Shown here: piece after piece, positions 1 through 11,578 of the stretch | Numbering within the stretch: the stretch's first letter is position 1 | How the letters are laid out: every line of letters begins with the position of its first letter | Source of the DNA: Pseudomonas sp. PDNC002 | GTDB lineage: Bacteria; Pseudomonadota; Gammaproteobacteria; Pseudomonadales; Pseudomonadaceae | DNA: 64,000 nt | NCBI RefSeq assembly: GCF_016919445.1 | Contig: NZ_CP070356.1 | Location: 1,954,001 to 2,018,000, forward strand | Direction of reading: 5' to 3' | Position numbers and translations under genes: made by a program | Notes under the pieces: model-generated | Seen by the model: only the letters and a program-made list of their open reading frames with translations | Told to the model about the DNA's origin: nothing | The model's database searches: none

Positions 1-2239
<2,239 letters not shown>

Positions 2240-2378
2240 CTACAGAAAGCCTCGTAGCATACATGACCCCCACCCGAGCCGGTAGCCCGCGCCGTTTGTC
2301 GCACGCTCGGTGCCTGCGGGGGTGGCCCGCTAAGCTTTGCCTGAAGGCGGGAGGTTTCCGCCTGTCTTGAGGTGACTG

Positions 2379-2810
2379 ATGGCTGAGCTGCATCGCGCAA
2401 GTGCTTCGGGTTCCGGTCTGTATGAGCGGTTGTTGCAACGACTCGCGCTGGCTCTGGATGAAGCCGATACCGCCGAGCGATTACGCGACGAGTGTCCCGT
2501 GGAACTGGAGCTGCGCGGCTTGAGCAGTGCGGAAATGGAGCTGATCCGGGCCTATCTCGACCAGGATGTGAACTGGCTGCGCGGCTGGCATGCCGCGGCG
2601 GAAGAGTTGGCATTGCTGGAGCGCGGAGCCACGCGGGCGCCGCGGCCGCCGCGTCATCCCGTGCCGCCCAGCCGGCCGCGTCTGGTACCACGCCCGCAGT
2701 CGCTGCAATGCGCGTTGTGTGGTAGCCCGGTGGCATGGAGTCGCAGCCAGGGCGTATTGCCCTGCACCGCCTGCGGTTCGCAGCTGTTCCGCAACTCCAG
2801 GGCGCGCTGA
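2379..2810 (+). CDS. YbeL-like zinc-ribbon protein (DUF1451)
   Basis: A 143-residue protein with a helical N-terminal half (LYERLLQRLALALDEAD...LSSAEMELIRAYLDQDV) and a C-terminal zinc ribbon with two CxxC pairs, C-A-L-C-G and C-T-A-C-G. This is the layout of the E. coli YbeL/DUF1451 family, which also sits beside leuS. The start follows a GAGGTGA ribosome-binding site. The protein is cytosolic and its function is not established. A basic, Pro/Arg-rich linker (about residues 85-105) joins the two parts. It lies 45 bases before the DUF218 gene and is probably cotranscribed with it. Confidence 0.85.
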   Translation: MAELHRASASGSGLYERLLQRLALALDEADTAERLRDECPVELELRGLSSAEMELIRAYLDQDVNWLRGWHAAAEELALLERGATRAPRPPRHPVPPSRPRLVPRPQSLQCALCGSPVAWSRSQGVLPCTACGSQLFRNSRAR

Positions 2811-2855
2811 CCGTTCCCCTATCCGTTAGGCTTGGCGCTCGACAAGGAGTCGCCA

Positions 2856-3617
2856 ATGCCTATCCGCTTCATCCTCAAACAGATTTTCATGCCGCCAGGG
2901 CTGCTGCTTCTGTTGCTGCTCCTGGGGTTCGTGCTGCGTCGCCGCTATCCGCGCGTCTCGGTGTTCTGCTTCTTTTCGGGCTTCCTGGGTCTGCTGGTGA
3001 TGAGCCTGCCGATCACCGTGGAGTGGGGCGCACGTCAGTTGGAGCAGCAGGAACCGTTGAAGCAGGCGGAGTGGGCAGCGCTGGCGCAGCGCGCCGACGC
3101 CATCGTCGTCCTGGGCGCTGGCCGGATTCGCGGCGATCGTGCCTGGGAGGAGGACCAGCCCGGCCTGATGGCTCGTGAACGGATTCGCTACGCGGCGCGC
3201 CTGGCCAAGGCCAGCGGCCTGCCGGTGCTGACCTCCGGCGGCCTGCATTACGGCACGCCGCCTTCCGAGGCGCGGATCATGGCGCAGAGCCTGCTGGATG
3301 ATTACGGCGTGCCGGTACGTTGGGAGGAAGGGCGCAGCCGTACCACCTGGGAGAACGCCCTGTTCAGCGCAGAGATGTTGCGCGAGGCCGGGATCAAGCG
3401 CGTGGTACTGGTCACCAGCGCCCTGCATATGCCGCGTTCGATCTGGAGCTTCGAGAAGGCCGGGCTGGAAGTCGTGCCGGCGTCTTCGGGCTATATCGGT
3501 AAGGACGATGCGGTGCCCATGAGCGGCTGGCTGCCGGAAGGGCGGGCGATCTGGCAGAGCGGGCAGTTGCTCAACGAGGCCATCGGGCTGGTCGGGTATC
3601 GGTTGTTCTACCGCTAG
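2856..3617 (+). CDS. DUF218/ElyC-like envelope protein (YdcF family)
   Basis: A 253-residue inner-membrane protein with two N-terminal transmembrane segments (about residues 8-25 and 36-55), followed by a DUF218 domain. The domain starts at A-I-V-V-L-G-A-G and carries LTSGG, E-A-x-x-M and N-A-x-x-S/T motifs (TWENALFS) and VTSALHMPRS. E. coli ElyC and SanA/YdcF relatives act in peptidoglycan or envelope maintenance, ElyC through the undecaprenyl-phosphate lipid carrier; the same role here is inferred. The start at 2856 is preceded by AAGGAGT at the right spacing. An in-frame ATG at 2832 would add eight residues without a ribosome-binding site and was rejected. Confidence 0.85.
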   Translation: MPIRFILKQIFMPPGLLLLLLLLGFVLRRRYPRVSVFCFFSGFLGLLVMSLPITVEWGARQLEQQEPLKQAEWAALAQRADAIVVLGAGRIRGDRAWEEDQPGLMARERIRYAARLAKASGLPVLTSGGLHYGTPPSEARIMAQSLLDDYGVPVRWEEGRSRTTWENALFSAEMLREAGIKRVVLVTSALHMPRSIWSFEKAGLEVVPASSGYIGKDDAVPMSGWLPEGRAIWQSGQLLNEAIGLVGYRLFYR

Positions 3618-3644
3618 CGCCGATTACTGCCGAACAGGCTCTTC

Positions 3645-3738
3645 GTAGGAGCGGATCTTATCCGCGGTCCGGCCGGTAGGCCGGTGCCCTGGGTATTGCC
3701 TCGCTATCGCGGTGATCGCGGAGAAGCTCCGCTCCTAC
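3645..3738. repeat. REP-type palindromic pair
   Basis: GTAGGAGCGGAT at the left end and CTCCGCTCCTAC at the right end form an inverted pair around a GC-rich centre. The same motif recurs at 5470, 16991, 39766, 39935 and 49349. Such elements are typical of Pseudomonas intergenic REP/BIME sequences. It lies between two convergent genes. Confidence 0.8.
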
Positions 3739-3770
3739 AAAAGCGTGCCAGTCGATCTGGCAGCACGATG

Positions 3771-3800
3771 AAAAAGGGCCTCGCGATGAGGCCCTTTTTT
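3771..3800. terminator. Bidirectional Rho-independent terminator
   Basis: A GGGCCTC/GAGGCCC stem with a GCGAT loop is flanked by five A on the left and six T on the right. It can therefore end transcription of both the DUF218 gene (plus) and lnt (minus). Confidence 0.9.
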
Positions 3801-3808
3801 CGTTGGAG

Positions 3809-5341
3809 TCAGCCAAACAGCCGGCGCTCTTCCGGATGCGTCCGGCGGCGCACCAGCGCCCACACCAGCAGCACGCCGCTGAGGATGGCCAGCGGCCAGA
3901 CACGCCACTTCAGGTACGGCGTCAGGCCCTGCATCGGCACCACCTCGCCGTGCAGCACGCCTTGCTGGAACTGCGGGATCTGCACGGTCAGCTTGCCGAA
4001 CGGATCGATCAGTGCGGTCACGCCGTTGTTGGTGCCGCGCACCATCCAGCGGCCGGCTTCCAGCGCACGCATCTGCGCCATCTGCAGGTGCTGCAGCGGG
4101 CCGATGGAGGTGCCGAACCAGGCGTCGTTGCTGATGGTGAGTAGCAGTTGGCTTTGTGCGGCCAGCTCAGCGGCGAATTCCGGGTAGACCACTTCGTAGC
4201 AGATGTACGGCGCCACGGAATAGCCCTTGGCCTTGAGCAGCGGCTGGTCGGCCGGGCCGCGGGCGAAGTCGGACATGGGCAGGTCGAAGAAGGCGATCAG
4301 GCCGCGCAGCAGGTCCTGCAGCGGGACGTATTCACCGAAGGGAACGAGTTTCTGCTTGAGGTAGTTGCCGCTGCCTTCGCCCACCACGGTGATGCCGTTG
4401 TAGTAGCGGATGCCGTCGGCGGTCTTCTCGCGCACCGGCACGCCGGTAATCAGAGCGGCTTTCTTGGCAGTCGCGACGCCGTTGATCATTTCCAGGTAGC
4501 CGGTCGCCTGGTCCTTGAGCACGGGGACGGCGGTTTCCGGCCAGACGATCAGGTCGACGCCGTTCTGCTCGGCGGTCAGGTCGCGGTACAGCTCCAATTG
4601 GTGGGTGATGGCCTTCGGGTCCCACTTCATTTCCTGGGCGATGTTGCCTTGCAGCGCGGCGACCTTCAGCGGGGCGCCCGCAGGGGTGGTCCAGGCGTGG
4701 CCCTTGTAGCCCAGGCCGACGGCCCAGGGGGCGATCAGCAGGACCAGGCCGGTGACCAGGCGCGCCGGGCGCCGGGTCAGGGCGGGGATGTTGATGATCA
4801 GCGCGGCGGAGAGGGCAATGCTGAACGACACCAGCCAGACACCGCCCAGCGGTGCGAGTCCGGCCAGCGGGCCTTCGAGCTGGCTGTAGCCGGCGTAGAG
4901 CCACGGGAAGCCGGTAAGGAACCAACTGCGGAACAGCTCCAGCACCACCCACAGTGCCGCGAAGGCGAGTGCATCGCTGACCGGGGCGTTGTTGCGGCGG
5001 AAGAAGCGTGCCCAGACCCATGCGGGCAGCGCGAAGAAGAAGGCCACGCCAGCGCTGAAGCCCGCTACCAGGAAGCCGGCCAGAGGTCCCGAGGCACCGC
5101 CGAAGTTGTGGATGCTGAAGTAGATCCAGCTGGTCCCGGCGATGAAGGCGCCAAAGCCGTACCACCAGCCGCGCCACAGCGCCGAACCGGGAGGGGTGCC
5201 GCGCAGGCCAAGGTAGAACAGGGCCAGCGAGAGCACCGCCAGCGGCCAGTAGCCGAACGGAGCCAGGAACAGCGGAGTGAGCGCGCCAGCGGCCAGGGCG
5301 AGCAGGTGGCCTGGCAGGCCGGGGCGGGTGATCCAGCGCAT
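3809..5341 (-). CDS. lnt: Apolipoprotein N-acyltransferase
   Basis: Transfers the third acyl chain to the N-terminal cysteine of apolipoproteins at the periplasmic face of the inner membrane, the last step of lipoprotein maturation. The protein has 510 residues, as usual. The N-terminal half contains several membrane segments and the C-terminal half is a nitrilase-like domain. The catalytic triad can be placed as Glu269 (VWPETAVP), Lys329 (in NYLKQKLVPFGEY) and Cys381 (PYICYEVVYP), with the same spacing to the cysteine as in E. coli. It lies downstream of corC in the same orientation, separated by 209 bases that contain a REP element. Confidence 0.97.
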   Translation of the reverse strand: MRWITRPGLPGHLLALAAGALTPLFLAPFGYWPLAVLSLALFYLGLRGTPPGSALWRGWWYGFGAFIAGTSWIYFSIHNFGGASGPLAGFLVAGFSAGVAFFFALPAWVWARFFRRNNAPVSDALAFAALWVVLELFRSWFLTGFPWLYAGYSQLEGPLAGLAPLGGVWLVSFSIALSAALIINIPALTRRPARLVTGLVLLIAPWAVGLGYKGHAWTTPAGAPLKVAALQGNIAQEMKWDPKAITHQLELYRDLTAEQNGVDLIVWPETAVPVLKDQATGYLEMINGVATAKKAALITGVPVREKTADGIRYYNGITVVGEGSGNYLKQKLVPFGEYVPLQDLLRGLIAFFDLPMSDFARGPADQPLLKAKGYSVAPYICYEVVYPEFAAELAAQSQLLLTISNDAWFGTSIGPLQHLQMAQMRALEAGRWMVRGTNNGVTALIDPFGKLTVQIPQFQQGVLHGEVVPMQGLTPYLKWRVWPLAILSGVLLVWALVRRRTHPEERRLFG

Positions 5342-5469
5342 CGGGAATCCTTGTTGCGGTTAAGCGATGCGCAAGAGTAATGGAGAGACGAACGGTAGGC
5401 TATGGGGGTGAAAGCCAAAAGCCATGAGCTGACTGCGGCAGGGTGTTGCAGGAAAGGTCGGGGCTGATT

Positions 5470-5536
5470 GTAGGAGCGAGCTTGCTCGCGAACGGCCCTC
5501 GTGGGGGAGTGGGTTCGCGAGCAGGCTCGCTCCTAC
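5470..5536. repeat. REP-type palindrome between corC and lnt
   Basis: GTAGGAGCGAGC...GCTCGCGAAC and its near-perfect inverse GTTCGCGAGC...GCTCGCTCCTAC face each other across about 20 bases. It is the commonest Pseudomonas REP form. It lies between co-directional corC and lnt, so the transcript of these two genes would carry the hairpin. Confidence 0.85.
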
Positions 5537-5550
5537 AGGGTGCTTACCCG

Positions 5551-6390
5551 TTAGTCTTGCAGCGGGGTGAGGCGCAGCAGATGCAGGCGGCGGCTGTCCG
5601 CATTCAGCACACGGAAGCGGAAACCGCCCAATTCCGTGGTTTCGTTGCGCTTGGGCAGGTGGCCGAAGGCGCTCATCACCACGCCGCCGACGGTGTCGAA
5701 TTCCTCGTCGGAGAATTCAGCGCCGAAGAAATCGTTGAAGGCCTCCACCGGGGTCAGTGCCTTGACGATGAAATCACCGCTGGGCAACGGCTTGATGTAG
5801 CTGTCTTCCTCGACATCGTGCTCGTCCTCGATGTCGCCGACGATCTGCTCCAGCACGTCCTCGATGGTCACCAGTCCCGCCACGCCGCCGTATTCGTCAA
5901 TGACGATGGCCATGTGATTGCGGTTGGCGCGGAATTCGCGCAGGAGCACGTTCAGGCGCTTGGACTCGGGCACGAAGGTGGCCGGGCGCAGCAGGTCCTT
6001 GATGTTGAAGGCGTGGTTCTGGTCATGGAGAACCAGCGGCAGCAGGTCCTTGGCCAGCAGGACGCCCATGATGTCGTCCAGGCTTTCGCCGATCACCGGG
6101 TAGCGCGAGTGCGCGGCGTCGATGATGGCGGGGAGGAAGTCGGCGGGAACCTGCGTCGACTTGATAGTGATCATCTGCGAACGCGGGATCATGATGTCGC
6201 GGACCTGGAGGTCCGCCACCTGGATCGCGCCTTCGACAATGGACAACGCCTCGCTGTCCAGCAGCTTGTTGTCGTGGGCTTCGCGCAGCAGCTCAAGCAG
6301 CTCCTGGCGGTTTCTCGGCTCATGGGCAAAAGCCTGGGTGATCTTGTCCAACCACGACTTGTGCCCATTGCTCGATCGGTCTTCGCTCAT
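5551..6390 (-). CDS. corC: CorC/HlyC-family CBS-domain protein (YbeX)
   Basis: A 279-residue soluble protein with two CBS domains (roughly residues 65-190; first strand V-R-D-I-M-I-P-R-S-Q-M) and a C-terminal CorC_HlyC transporter-associated domain (about 200-279). It was first linked to CorA-dependent Mg2+/Co2+ efflux. In E. coli YbeX is associated with ribosome metabolism, which fits its neighbour ybeY. It begins 21 bases after ybeY on the same strand, in the common order phoH-ybeY-corC-lnt. Confidence 0.93.
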   Translation of the reverse strand: MSEDRSSNGHKSWLDKITQAFAHEPRNRQELLELLREAHDNKLLDSEALSIVEGAIQVADLQVRDIMIPRSQMITIKSTQVPADFLPAIIDAAHSRYPVIGESLDDIMGVLLAKDLLPLVLHDQNHAFNIKDLLRPATFVPESKRLNVLLREFRANRNHMAIVIDEYGGVAGLVTIEDVLEQIVGDIEDEHDVEEDSYIKPLPSGDFIVKALTPVEAFNDFFGAEFSDEEFDTVGGVVMSAFGHLPKRNETTELGGFRFRVLNADSRRLHLLRLTPLQD

Positions 6391-6411
6391 CTTTTCCTTG
6401 CTCGGTGGCTT

Positions 6412-6873
6412 TTATTCTTCATCGGCCGCGTACGGGTCGGGATGACCCAGTTCGGCCAGCAACTCCCGTTCCAGGCTTTCCATCTCCTCGGCCTCGACAT
6501 CGTCGATGTGATCGTAGCCGAGCAGGTGCAGGCAGCCATGGATGACGAGATGGGCCCAATGGGCCTCGGCGGACTTGCCCTGTTCGGCGGCTTCGCGGGT
6601 GACCACGGGGGCGCAGATCACCAGGTCGCCGAGCAGCGGGATGTCCAGCAACTCATCGGGAACATCGGCGGGGAAGGACAGTACGTTGGTGGCGTAGTCC
6701 TTGTGCCGCCAGGTCTTGTTCAGCTCGCGTCCTTCGGGTTCGTCCACCAGGCGGATGGTGAGTTCAGAATCATTCTGGCGCTGGCGCAGGGCCAGTTCGC
6801 ACCAGGTTCTGAATTCGGCTTCGCTTGGCAGGCCGGCCGCTTCGGAGGCGACCTGCAGGTCCAGTTCAAGCAT
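6412..6873 (-). CDS. ybeY: Endoribonuclease YbeY
   Basis: A metal-dependent endoribonuclease needed for 16S rRNA 3'-end maturation and ribosome quality control. The protein has 153 residues. The family zinc motif HxxxHxxxxxH is present as His112, His116 and His122 ([11 protein letters not shown]). Its start overlaps the end of the PhoH-like gene by 8 bases, which suggests translational coupling. Confidence 0.97.
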   Translation of the reverse strand: MLELDLQVASEAAGLPSEAEFRTWCELALRQRQNDSELTIRLVDEPEGRELNKTWRHKDYATNVLSFPADVPDELLDIPLLGDLVICAPVVTREAAEQGKSAEAHWAHLVIHGCLHLLGYDHIDDVEAEEMESLERELLAELGHPDPYAADEE

Positions 6874-7867
6874 TCTTGTTGCCCTGGCCTTCTACGCCGG
6901 TCAGACGGTTTTCATAGGCGTCGTAGGCATCGACGATGCGCTGCACCAGCGGGTGGCGCACGACGTCCTTGGACTTGAAGTGGGTGAAGCTGATGCCGGG
7001 GACGTCGCGCAGCACTTCCATCACGTGCTTGAGGCCCGAGCGGGTGCCTTTCGGCAGGTCGACCTGGGTGACGTCGCCGGTGATCACCGCGGTGGAACCG
7101 AAGCCGATCCGGGTGAGGAACATCTTCATCTGTTCCATCGTGGTGTTCTGGCTTTCGTCGAGAATGATGAAGCTGTTGCTCAGCGTGCGGCCGCGCATGT
7201 AGGCGAGCGGCGCGACCTCGATGACCTGGCGTTCGATCAGCTTGGCCACGGTCTCGAAGCCGAGCATCTCGTACAGCGCGTCATACAGCGGGCGCAGGTA
7301 GGGGTCGATCTTCTGCGACAGGTCGCCGGGCAGGAAGCCGAGCTTCTCGCCGGCTTCCACCGCCGGGCGCACCAGCAGGATGCGGCGGATCTGCTCGCGC
7401 TCCAGGGCGTCCACGGCGCAGGCGACGGCGAGGTAGGTCTTGCCGGTGCCGGCCGGGCCGATGCCGAAGTTGATGTCGTGGTCGAGGATGGCCTTGACGT
7501 AGCGCTGCTGGTTGGCGCCGCGCGGACGGATGTGTGCCTGGCGGGTCTTGAGCGTCACCAGCGGGACGACGGGCTCGACGGCGAGTTCTTCCAGGCCGGA
7601 TTCCTGCAGGAACAGGTGAACCAGGTCGGGCGTCATCTCGGTGCCGTTCTGCACTTCGCGGTAGAGGCGCTGCAGCAGGTTTTCCGCTGCCTGGGTGCGC
7701 TCGGGGTCGCCGACCAGTTCGAACTGGTTGCCGCGATTGCGGATCTCGATGCCGAGGCGCTTCTCGATCTGGTGCAGGTGTTCGTCGAACTGTCCGCACA
7801 GGTTGGCGAAGCTGCGGCCCTCGAAGGGCTCGAGCATGAAACGATGGATATCCAGGGGGGCGTTCAA
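6866..7867 (-). CDS. ybeZ: PhoH-like ATPase (YbeZ)
   Basis: A PhoH-family P-loop ATPase of 333 residues. The Walker A sequence is G-P-A-G-T-G-K-T (about residue 140) and a Walker B-like stretch is F-I-I-L-D-E-S-Q-N. An N-terminal KH-like region comes before the ATPase domain. YbeZ is a physical partner of YbeY in E. coli; the 8-base overlap with ybeY supports joint expression. The start at 7867 gives [15 protein letters not shown], the usual N-terminus of the Pseudomonas protein. Confidence 0.95.
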   Translation of the reverse strand: MNAPLDIHRFMLEPFEGRSFANLCGQFDEHLHQIEKRLGIEIRNRGNQFELVGDPERTQAAENLLQRLYREVQNGTEMTPDLVHLFLQESGLEELAVEPVVPLVTLKTRQAHIRPRGANQQRYVKAILDHDINFGIGPAGTGKTYLAVACAVDALEREQIRRILLVRPAVEAGEKLGFLPGDLSQKIDPYLRPLYDALYEMLGFETVAKLIERQVIEVAPLAYMRGRTLSNSFIILDESQNTTMEQMKMFLTRIGFGSTAVITGDVTQVDLPKGTRSGLKHVMEVLRDVPGISFTHFKSKDVVRHPLVQRIVDAYDAYENRLTGVEGQGNKNA

Positions 7868-7918
7868 GGGCTGTCTAAGTCGCCGTGCTTCATGGGGAGA
7901 TGGTCGAAGGATAACCCC

Positions 7919-7948
7919 AGGCGACCGACTACGAAAGTTCGGTCGCCT
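7919..7948 (-). terminator. Hairpin between miaB and ybeZ
   Basis: AGGCGACCGA and TCGGTCGCCT form a perfect 10-bp stem with a 10-base loop, 24 bases after the miaB stop on the minus strand. No T-run follows on that strand, so it may be only an attenuator or an mRNA-stabilising structure. Confidence 0.45.
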
Positions 7949-7971
7949 TCGAGGGCTTCAACGGTCGAATT

Positions 7972-9309
7972 TCAGTGGCGTGCTTCCACGAGGGTGGCGC
8001 GCAGGGAGTTGGGCAGCGCTTCGTAGATTTCCACGTCGACGAACTGGCCGATCAGGCGCGGATTGTCGCAACGGAAGTTGACCACTCGGTTGTTCTCGGT
8101 GCGCCCCTGGAGCTGGCCCGGGTCGCGCTTGGCGTAGTCGGTGACGAGGATGCGCTGGATCGTGCCGACCATCCGTCGGCTGATCTCGAAGCCCTGTTGG
8201 TTGAGGCGACTGTTGAGGATCAGCAGGCGCTGCTTCTTCACTTCGTCCGGGGTGTCGTCCAGCAGGTCGGCGGCCGGGGTGCCCGGGCGCGAGCTGTAGA
8301 TGAAGGAGAAGGAGAAGTCGAAGCCGACGTCTTCCACCAGCTTCATGGTCTGCTCGAAATCCTTCTCGGTCTCGCCGGGGAAGCCGATGATGAAGTCCGA
8401 GCTGATGCAGATGTCCGGCACCGCCGCCTTGAGCTTGCGGATGCGCGACTTGTACTCCAGCGCGGTGTGGTTGCGCTTCATCGCCGCGAGGATGCGGTCG
8501 GAGCCGGCCTGTATCGGCAGGTGGACGAACTTCACCAACTGCGGCACTTCGGCATGGGCGGCGATCAGCGAGTCGGAGAATTCCAGCGGGTGCGAGGTGG
8601 TGTAGCGGATACGCTCGATGCCATCGACCTCGGCGACCACGCGGATCAGCTCGGCGAAGTCGGCGATGCGACCGTCGTGGGTCTGACCGCGGTAGCCGTT
8701 GACGTTCTGGCCGAGCAGGGTGACTTCCTTCACGCCGTTCTCGGCCAGGTGGATCACCTCGGCGAGCACGTCGTCGAACGGACGGCTGACCTCTTCGCCA
8801 CGGGTGTAGGGCACCACGCAGAAGGTGCAGTACTTGCTGCAGCCTTCCATCACCGAGACGAAGGCGGTCGGGCCGTTCACCTGGGGTTCGGGCAGGCGGT
8901 CGAACTTCTCGATTTCCGGGAAGGACACGTCCACCTGCGGTTGGCGGGTGGCGCGGGCGGCATCGATCATTTCCGGCAGACGGTGCAGGGTCTGCGGGCC
9001 GAACACCACGTCGACATAGGGCGCTCGCTCGCGGATCGCCGCGCCTTCCTGGCTTGCCACGCAGCCGCCGACACCGATCACGAGGTTGGGGTTCTGCTGT
9101 TTGAGCGTGCGCCAGGCGCCCAGCTCGGAGAACACCTTCTCCTGCGCTTTCTCGCGGATCGAGCAGGTATTGAGCAGGATGACGTCGGCTTCTTCGGCTT
9201 TCTCGGTGATTTCCAGGGCCTGATGCTCACCCAACAGGTCGGCCATGCGCGAGCTGTCGTACTCGTTCATCTGGCAACCGTGGGTCTGGATGAAAAGCTT
9301 CTTGGCCAT
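7972..9309 (-). CDS. miaB: tRNA-2-methylthio-N6-dimethylallyladenosine synthase
   Basis: A radical-SAM methylthiotransferase that converts i6A37 to ms2i6A37 in tRNAs reading UNN codons. The protein has 445 residues. The N-terminal MTTase domain carries the auxiliary-cluster cysteines Cys12, Cys49 and Cys83. The radical-SAM CxxxCxxC is Cys157, Cys161 and Cys164. A TRAM domain ends the protein. The start at 9309 ([15 protein letters not shown]) matches the family; an upstream in-frame ATG at 9402 would add 31 unrelated residues. Confidence 0.98.
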   Translation of the reverse strand: MAKKLFIQTHGCQMNEYDSSRMADLLGEHQALEITEKAEEADVILLNTCSIREKAQEKVFSELGAWRTLKQQNPNLVIGVGGCVASQEGAAIRERAPYVDVVFGPQTLHRLPEMIDAARATRQPQVDVSFPEIEKFDRLPEPQVNGPTAFVSVMEGCSKYCTFCVVPYTRGEEVSRPFDDVLAEVIHLAENGVKEVTLLGQNVNGYRGQTHDGRIADFAELIRVVAEVDGIERIRYTTSHPLEFSDSLIAAHAEVPQLVKFVHLPIQAGSDRILAAMKRNHTALEYKSRIRKLKAAVPDICISSDFIIGFPGETEKDFEQTMKLVEDVGFDFSFSFIYSSRPGTPAADLLDDTPDEVKKQRLLILNSRLNQQGFEISRRMVGTIQRILVTDYAKRDPGQLQGRTENNRVVNFRCDNPRLIGQFVDVEIYEALPNSLRATLVEARH

Positions 9310-9379
9310 GGAGTCTTTCTTTGTCTGGTTAAAAAATGACCGCGCATTATAAGCCCGGACAGATACGTCAGCTACCGCG

Positions 9380-10180
9380 TCAGTAGGTGAGGGAGAAATC
9401 ATCCAGCGCTTTTAGCTCGCTGCCGTTGAGTTCGTAGGTCGCATCCAGCACGTCATAGGCGGTGCCACCGAAGCAGTCGCGCCCCTCGCCCTGCAGGCGC
9501 AGCAGGAGCTTTCCGTCGGCCCGCGCGACACGGACTGAGTGGATCTTGCAGCAGAGCGACGCGTCGCCCAAGGGTGAGTTGTCATCACTTGCGACCAGGT
9601 GCAGTTGGCGCAGTTGCTTGCCGCCTTGCCACTCCACCAGGCTTGGGCAGGCGCCTGATGTATTGGATGGGGCTGGCAGTACTGCCATGCAGGTGCCGTA
9701 TGGTGTCAGTGCTCTGGCCAGCGCGCCCGGGATCAAAGTCTGGCAGGCCGTCTTAGTGAAGTTTGCGAGGCGCTTTTCATGGGCTTCGTTGCACAAGCGC
9801 TGGTTGGTCTCCAGTGCGCGAATCAGCTTGGCATCCTCGGGAAAGACAGTGTTCACGTCGGATGAGCTGCGTGGGTTGTTGATCAGAGGCTGTAGTTGCT
9901 TGCGGCAATCCTGCTCCCTGCCGGCTTTCAGATAGGCCAGCGCGAGGTCGCTGCGCAACCAGTACCAGTTGCGGTCAGGCACGCTGGAACACTGGGATTG
10001 CCTGTCCATGGCCGCTTCCAGGCGCGCAATCGCTTCGCCGTAGTCCTTTCGGGCAAACAGGTGGTTCACCAGTGGGCGGGCAAGTGCTGCTGGCGAGCAG
10101 GCCGGCTCAGCGGAGGCGGCGAGGGGGCAGAGAGCGATCAGTAGGGCGGTGGAGTAACGAGCTGGAGAGTAGGTGGGCAT
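9380..10180 (-). CDS. Cysteine-rich exported protein of unknown function
   Basis: I do not recognise this 266-residue protein. It has a Sec signal peptide (residues 1 to about 24, ending A-A-S-A-E), so it is probably periplasmic. The mature part contains about ten cysteines, including a CC pair (S-L-C-C-K), which suggests several disulfides. The N-terminal helical stretch ([15 protein letters not shown]...[11 protein letters not shown]) resembles a TPR-like pair. It lies 70 bases upstream of miaB on the same strand. Confidence 0.7.
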   Translation of the reverse strand: MPTYSPARYSTALLIALCPLAASAEPACSPAALARPLVNHLFARKDYGEAIARLEAAMDRQSQCSSVPDRNWYWLRSDLALAYLKAGREQDCRKQLQPLINNPRSSSDVNTVFPEDAKLIRALETNQRLCNEAHEKRLANFTKTACQTLIPGALARALTPYGTCMAVLPAPSNTSGACPSLVEWQGGKQLRQLHLVASDDNSPLGDASLCCKIHSVRVARADGKLLLRLQGEGRDCFGGTAYDVLDATYELNGSELKALDDFSLTY

Positions 10181-10296
10181 GGCGCGTCCTTGGCAAATGC
10201 CCGCTGATTCTAGTGCTGTCGACCTGCCGGCGCATGGCTGGCTGCACGCATGTGCTATCCTGCGTGCCCTTTTTGCAAAGCTGTCATCCTTCGTTC

Positions 10297-10629
10297 ATGA
10301 GCAAGCGCGAGAACCCGATCTACAAGGTGGTCTTCCTCAATCAGGGCCAGGTGTACGAGATGTATGCCAAGCAGATCTACCAGAGCGATCTGTGGGGCTT
10401 CCTGGAGATCGAGGAGTTCGTCTTCGGCGAGCGCACCCAGGTGGTGGTCGACCCCAGCGAGGAGAAGCTCAAGGCGCAGTTCGATGGCGTCATCCGCAGT
10501 TTCGTGCCGCTGCACTCGATCATCCGCATCGACGAGGTGGAGCGCCTGGGCACCGCGAAGATCAGCGACGCCAAGATCACCGGCAACGTGATGCCGTTCC
10601 CCATGCCGATGCCCGGCAAGGACAGCTGA
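10297..10629 (+). CDS. DUF1820 family protein
   Basis: A 110-residue cytosolic protein that starts MSKRENPIYKVVFLNQGQVYEMYAK and ends in a flexible P-F-P-M-P-M-P-G tail, as in the conserved DUF1820 family of gammaproteobacteria. Its function is unknown. The middle (LWGFLEIEEFVFGERTQVVVDP) is conserved in the family. Longer in-frame readings from upstream start codons overlap the divergent signal-peptide gene and were rejected. It is followed 54 bases later by a foldback repeat. Confidence 0.85.
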   Translation: MSKRENPIYKVVFLNQGQVYEMYAKQIYQSDLWGFLEIEEFVFGERTQVVVDPSEEKLKAQFDGVIRSFVPLHSIIRIDEVERLGTAKISDAKITGNVMPFPMPMPGKDS

Positions 10630-10683
10630 TCCACTTCACCATGCAGGCGTTGCTGCCTTCCGGTAGCTCTGTGCCTGTCCTTT

Positions 10684-10799
10684 CCCCTCACCCCAGCCCT
10701 CTCCCTGAGGGAGAGGGAGTCGAGCGCTACGGCGTTGCTTGCGCGAACTGCCCCCTCTCCCGCGGGAGCGATGCACGTAGCCAGGATTGGGGGGAGGGG
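10684..10799 (+). repeat. Foldback intergenic element, diverged copy
   Basis: The left end CCCCTCACCCCAGCCCTCTCCC-like sequence is present, the first hairpin (CCCTGAGGGAGAGGG) is intact and the right end is degraded to GGATTGGGGGGAGGGG. The inner GCCGGCTGA block seen in other copies is lost. It starts 54 bases after the DUF1820 stop. Confidence 0.7.
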
Positions 10800-10821
10800 C
10801 TCTTGAGTTGGACGTAGCGGC

Positions 10822-11364
10822 TCAGGGCAGCGGTGAGAACGGCGTGTTGCCGGCGGTCTGCAGTTCGATCAGGTAGTTGCGGAAGATCTGGCCGAGCACC
10901 TTGGTGGCGATGTCCAGTTCGTCCTTGTTCATCTGCTCGGCGACCAGGTCGGCGCTGTCCATGGCGTCTTCGGCGCCATTCACGGCGGCCATTTTCAGCA
11001 CGATGTAGGCCTGCACGTTGTTGGCCTTCACGCCTTCGCCGCGGAAGAACATGGTGCCCAGGCGCAGCTGTGCGTCGGCGTGGCCTTGCAGCGAAGCTTT
11101 CTCGTACCAGTGCAGGGCGGCCTGGAAGTCGCGCGGGGCGCGTTCTCCGGTATAGAAGAATTCCCCTAGTTCGAACTGTGCCTGGGCGTCGCCTGCGTTG
11201 GCGGCCTGCTGGCAGCTGGCCAGCGCCTGCTGCAGCTGTTCGGGCACGGTGTTCAGGGTGCAGCGTCCGGTGGCCGGAATCAGCAGCGAATTGCCGCCCG
11301 CCTGAGTGAACAGGGGGAGAGCGAGCAACAGGCAACCGAGCAGCGTACGACCGGAACGGTACAT
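10822..11364 (-). CDS. Exported Sel1-repeat (tetratricopeptide-like) protein
   Basis: A 180-residue protein with a signal peptide (cleavage likely after T-Q-A, residue 22) and at least two Sel1-like repeats (A-G-D-A-Q-A-Q-F-E-L-G-E-F-F and G-H-A-D-A-Q-L-R-L-G-T-M-F-F, about residues 58-110). Sel1 repeats mediate protein-protein contacts. The partner here is unknown and the location is periplasmic by inference. A sigma70-like promoter lies at 11430-11459. Confidence 0.8.
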   Translation of the reverse strand: MYRSGRTLLGCLLLALPLFTQAGGNSLLIPATGRCTLNTVPEQLQQALASCQQAANAGDAQAQFELGEFFYTGERAPRDFQAALHWYEKASLQGHADAQLRLGTMFFRGEGVKANNVQAYIVLKMAAVNGAEDAMDSADLVAEQMNKDELDIATKVLGQIFRNYLIELQTAGNTPFSPLP

Positions 11365-11429
11365 GGGGAGAAACGGCCTCCAGAATCGGGGCGGGCAAAA
11401 CCCGGCCAGCGAAATGCGCCGGCCTTCAC

Positions 11430-11459
11430 ATTATGAAATAAGCCGGCGCTTCCTTACAA
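11430..11459 (-). promoter_or_regulatory. Candidate sigma70 promoter of the Sel1-repeat gene
   Basis: On the minus strand a TTGTAA -35 (11454-11459) and a CATAAT -10 (11430-11435) are separated by 18 bases, about 65 bases upstream of the start codon. Confidence 0.5.
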
Positions 11460-11547
11460 AGTCTTTACCTTCTTTTCTGATTTTTCTATCAGGAAGGCGT
11501 GCGATGCAAGGTGGAGCGTAACGCGGAAATAAAGAAGCAGCGGGCGA

Positions 11548-11569
11548 AAGGCGCCCGGCCGGGCGCCTT
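11548..11569 (-). terminator. Perfect GC palindrome after hemL
   Basis: AAGGCGCCCGGCCGGGCGCCTT is fully self-complementary and lies 10 bases after the hemL stop. The minus-strand continuation has only a short CTTTC, so it is a weak Rho-independent terminator at best. Confidence 0.55.
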
Positions 11570-11578
11570 CGCAAGGGC

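Noticed and set aside
10173-10817. A 214-codon frame overlapping the DUF1820 gene
   Set aside because: It reads the DUF1820 gene in another frame and then the foldback repeat; the product is Arg/Pro-rich and unlike any family.
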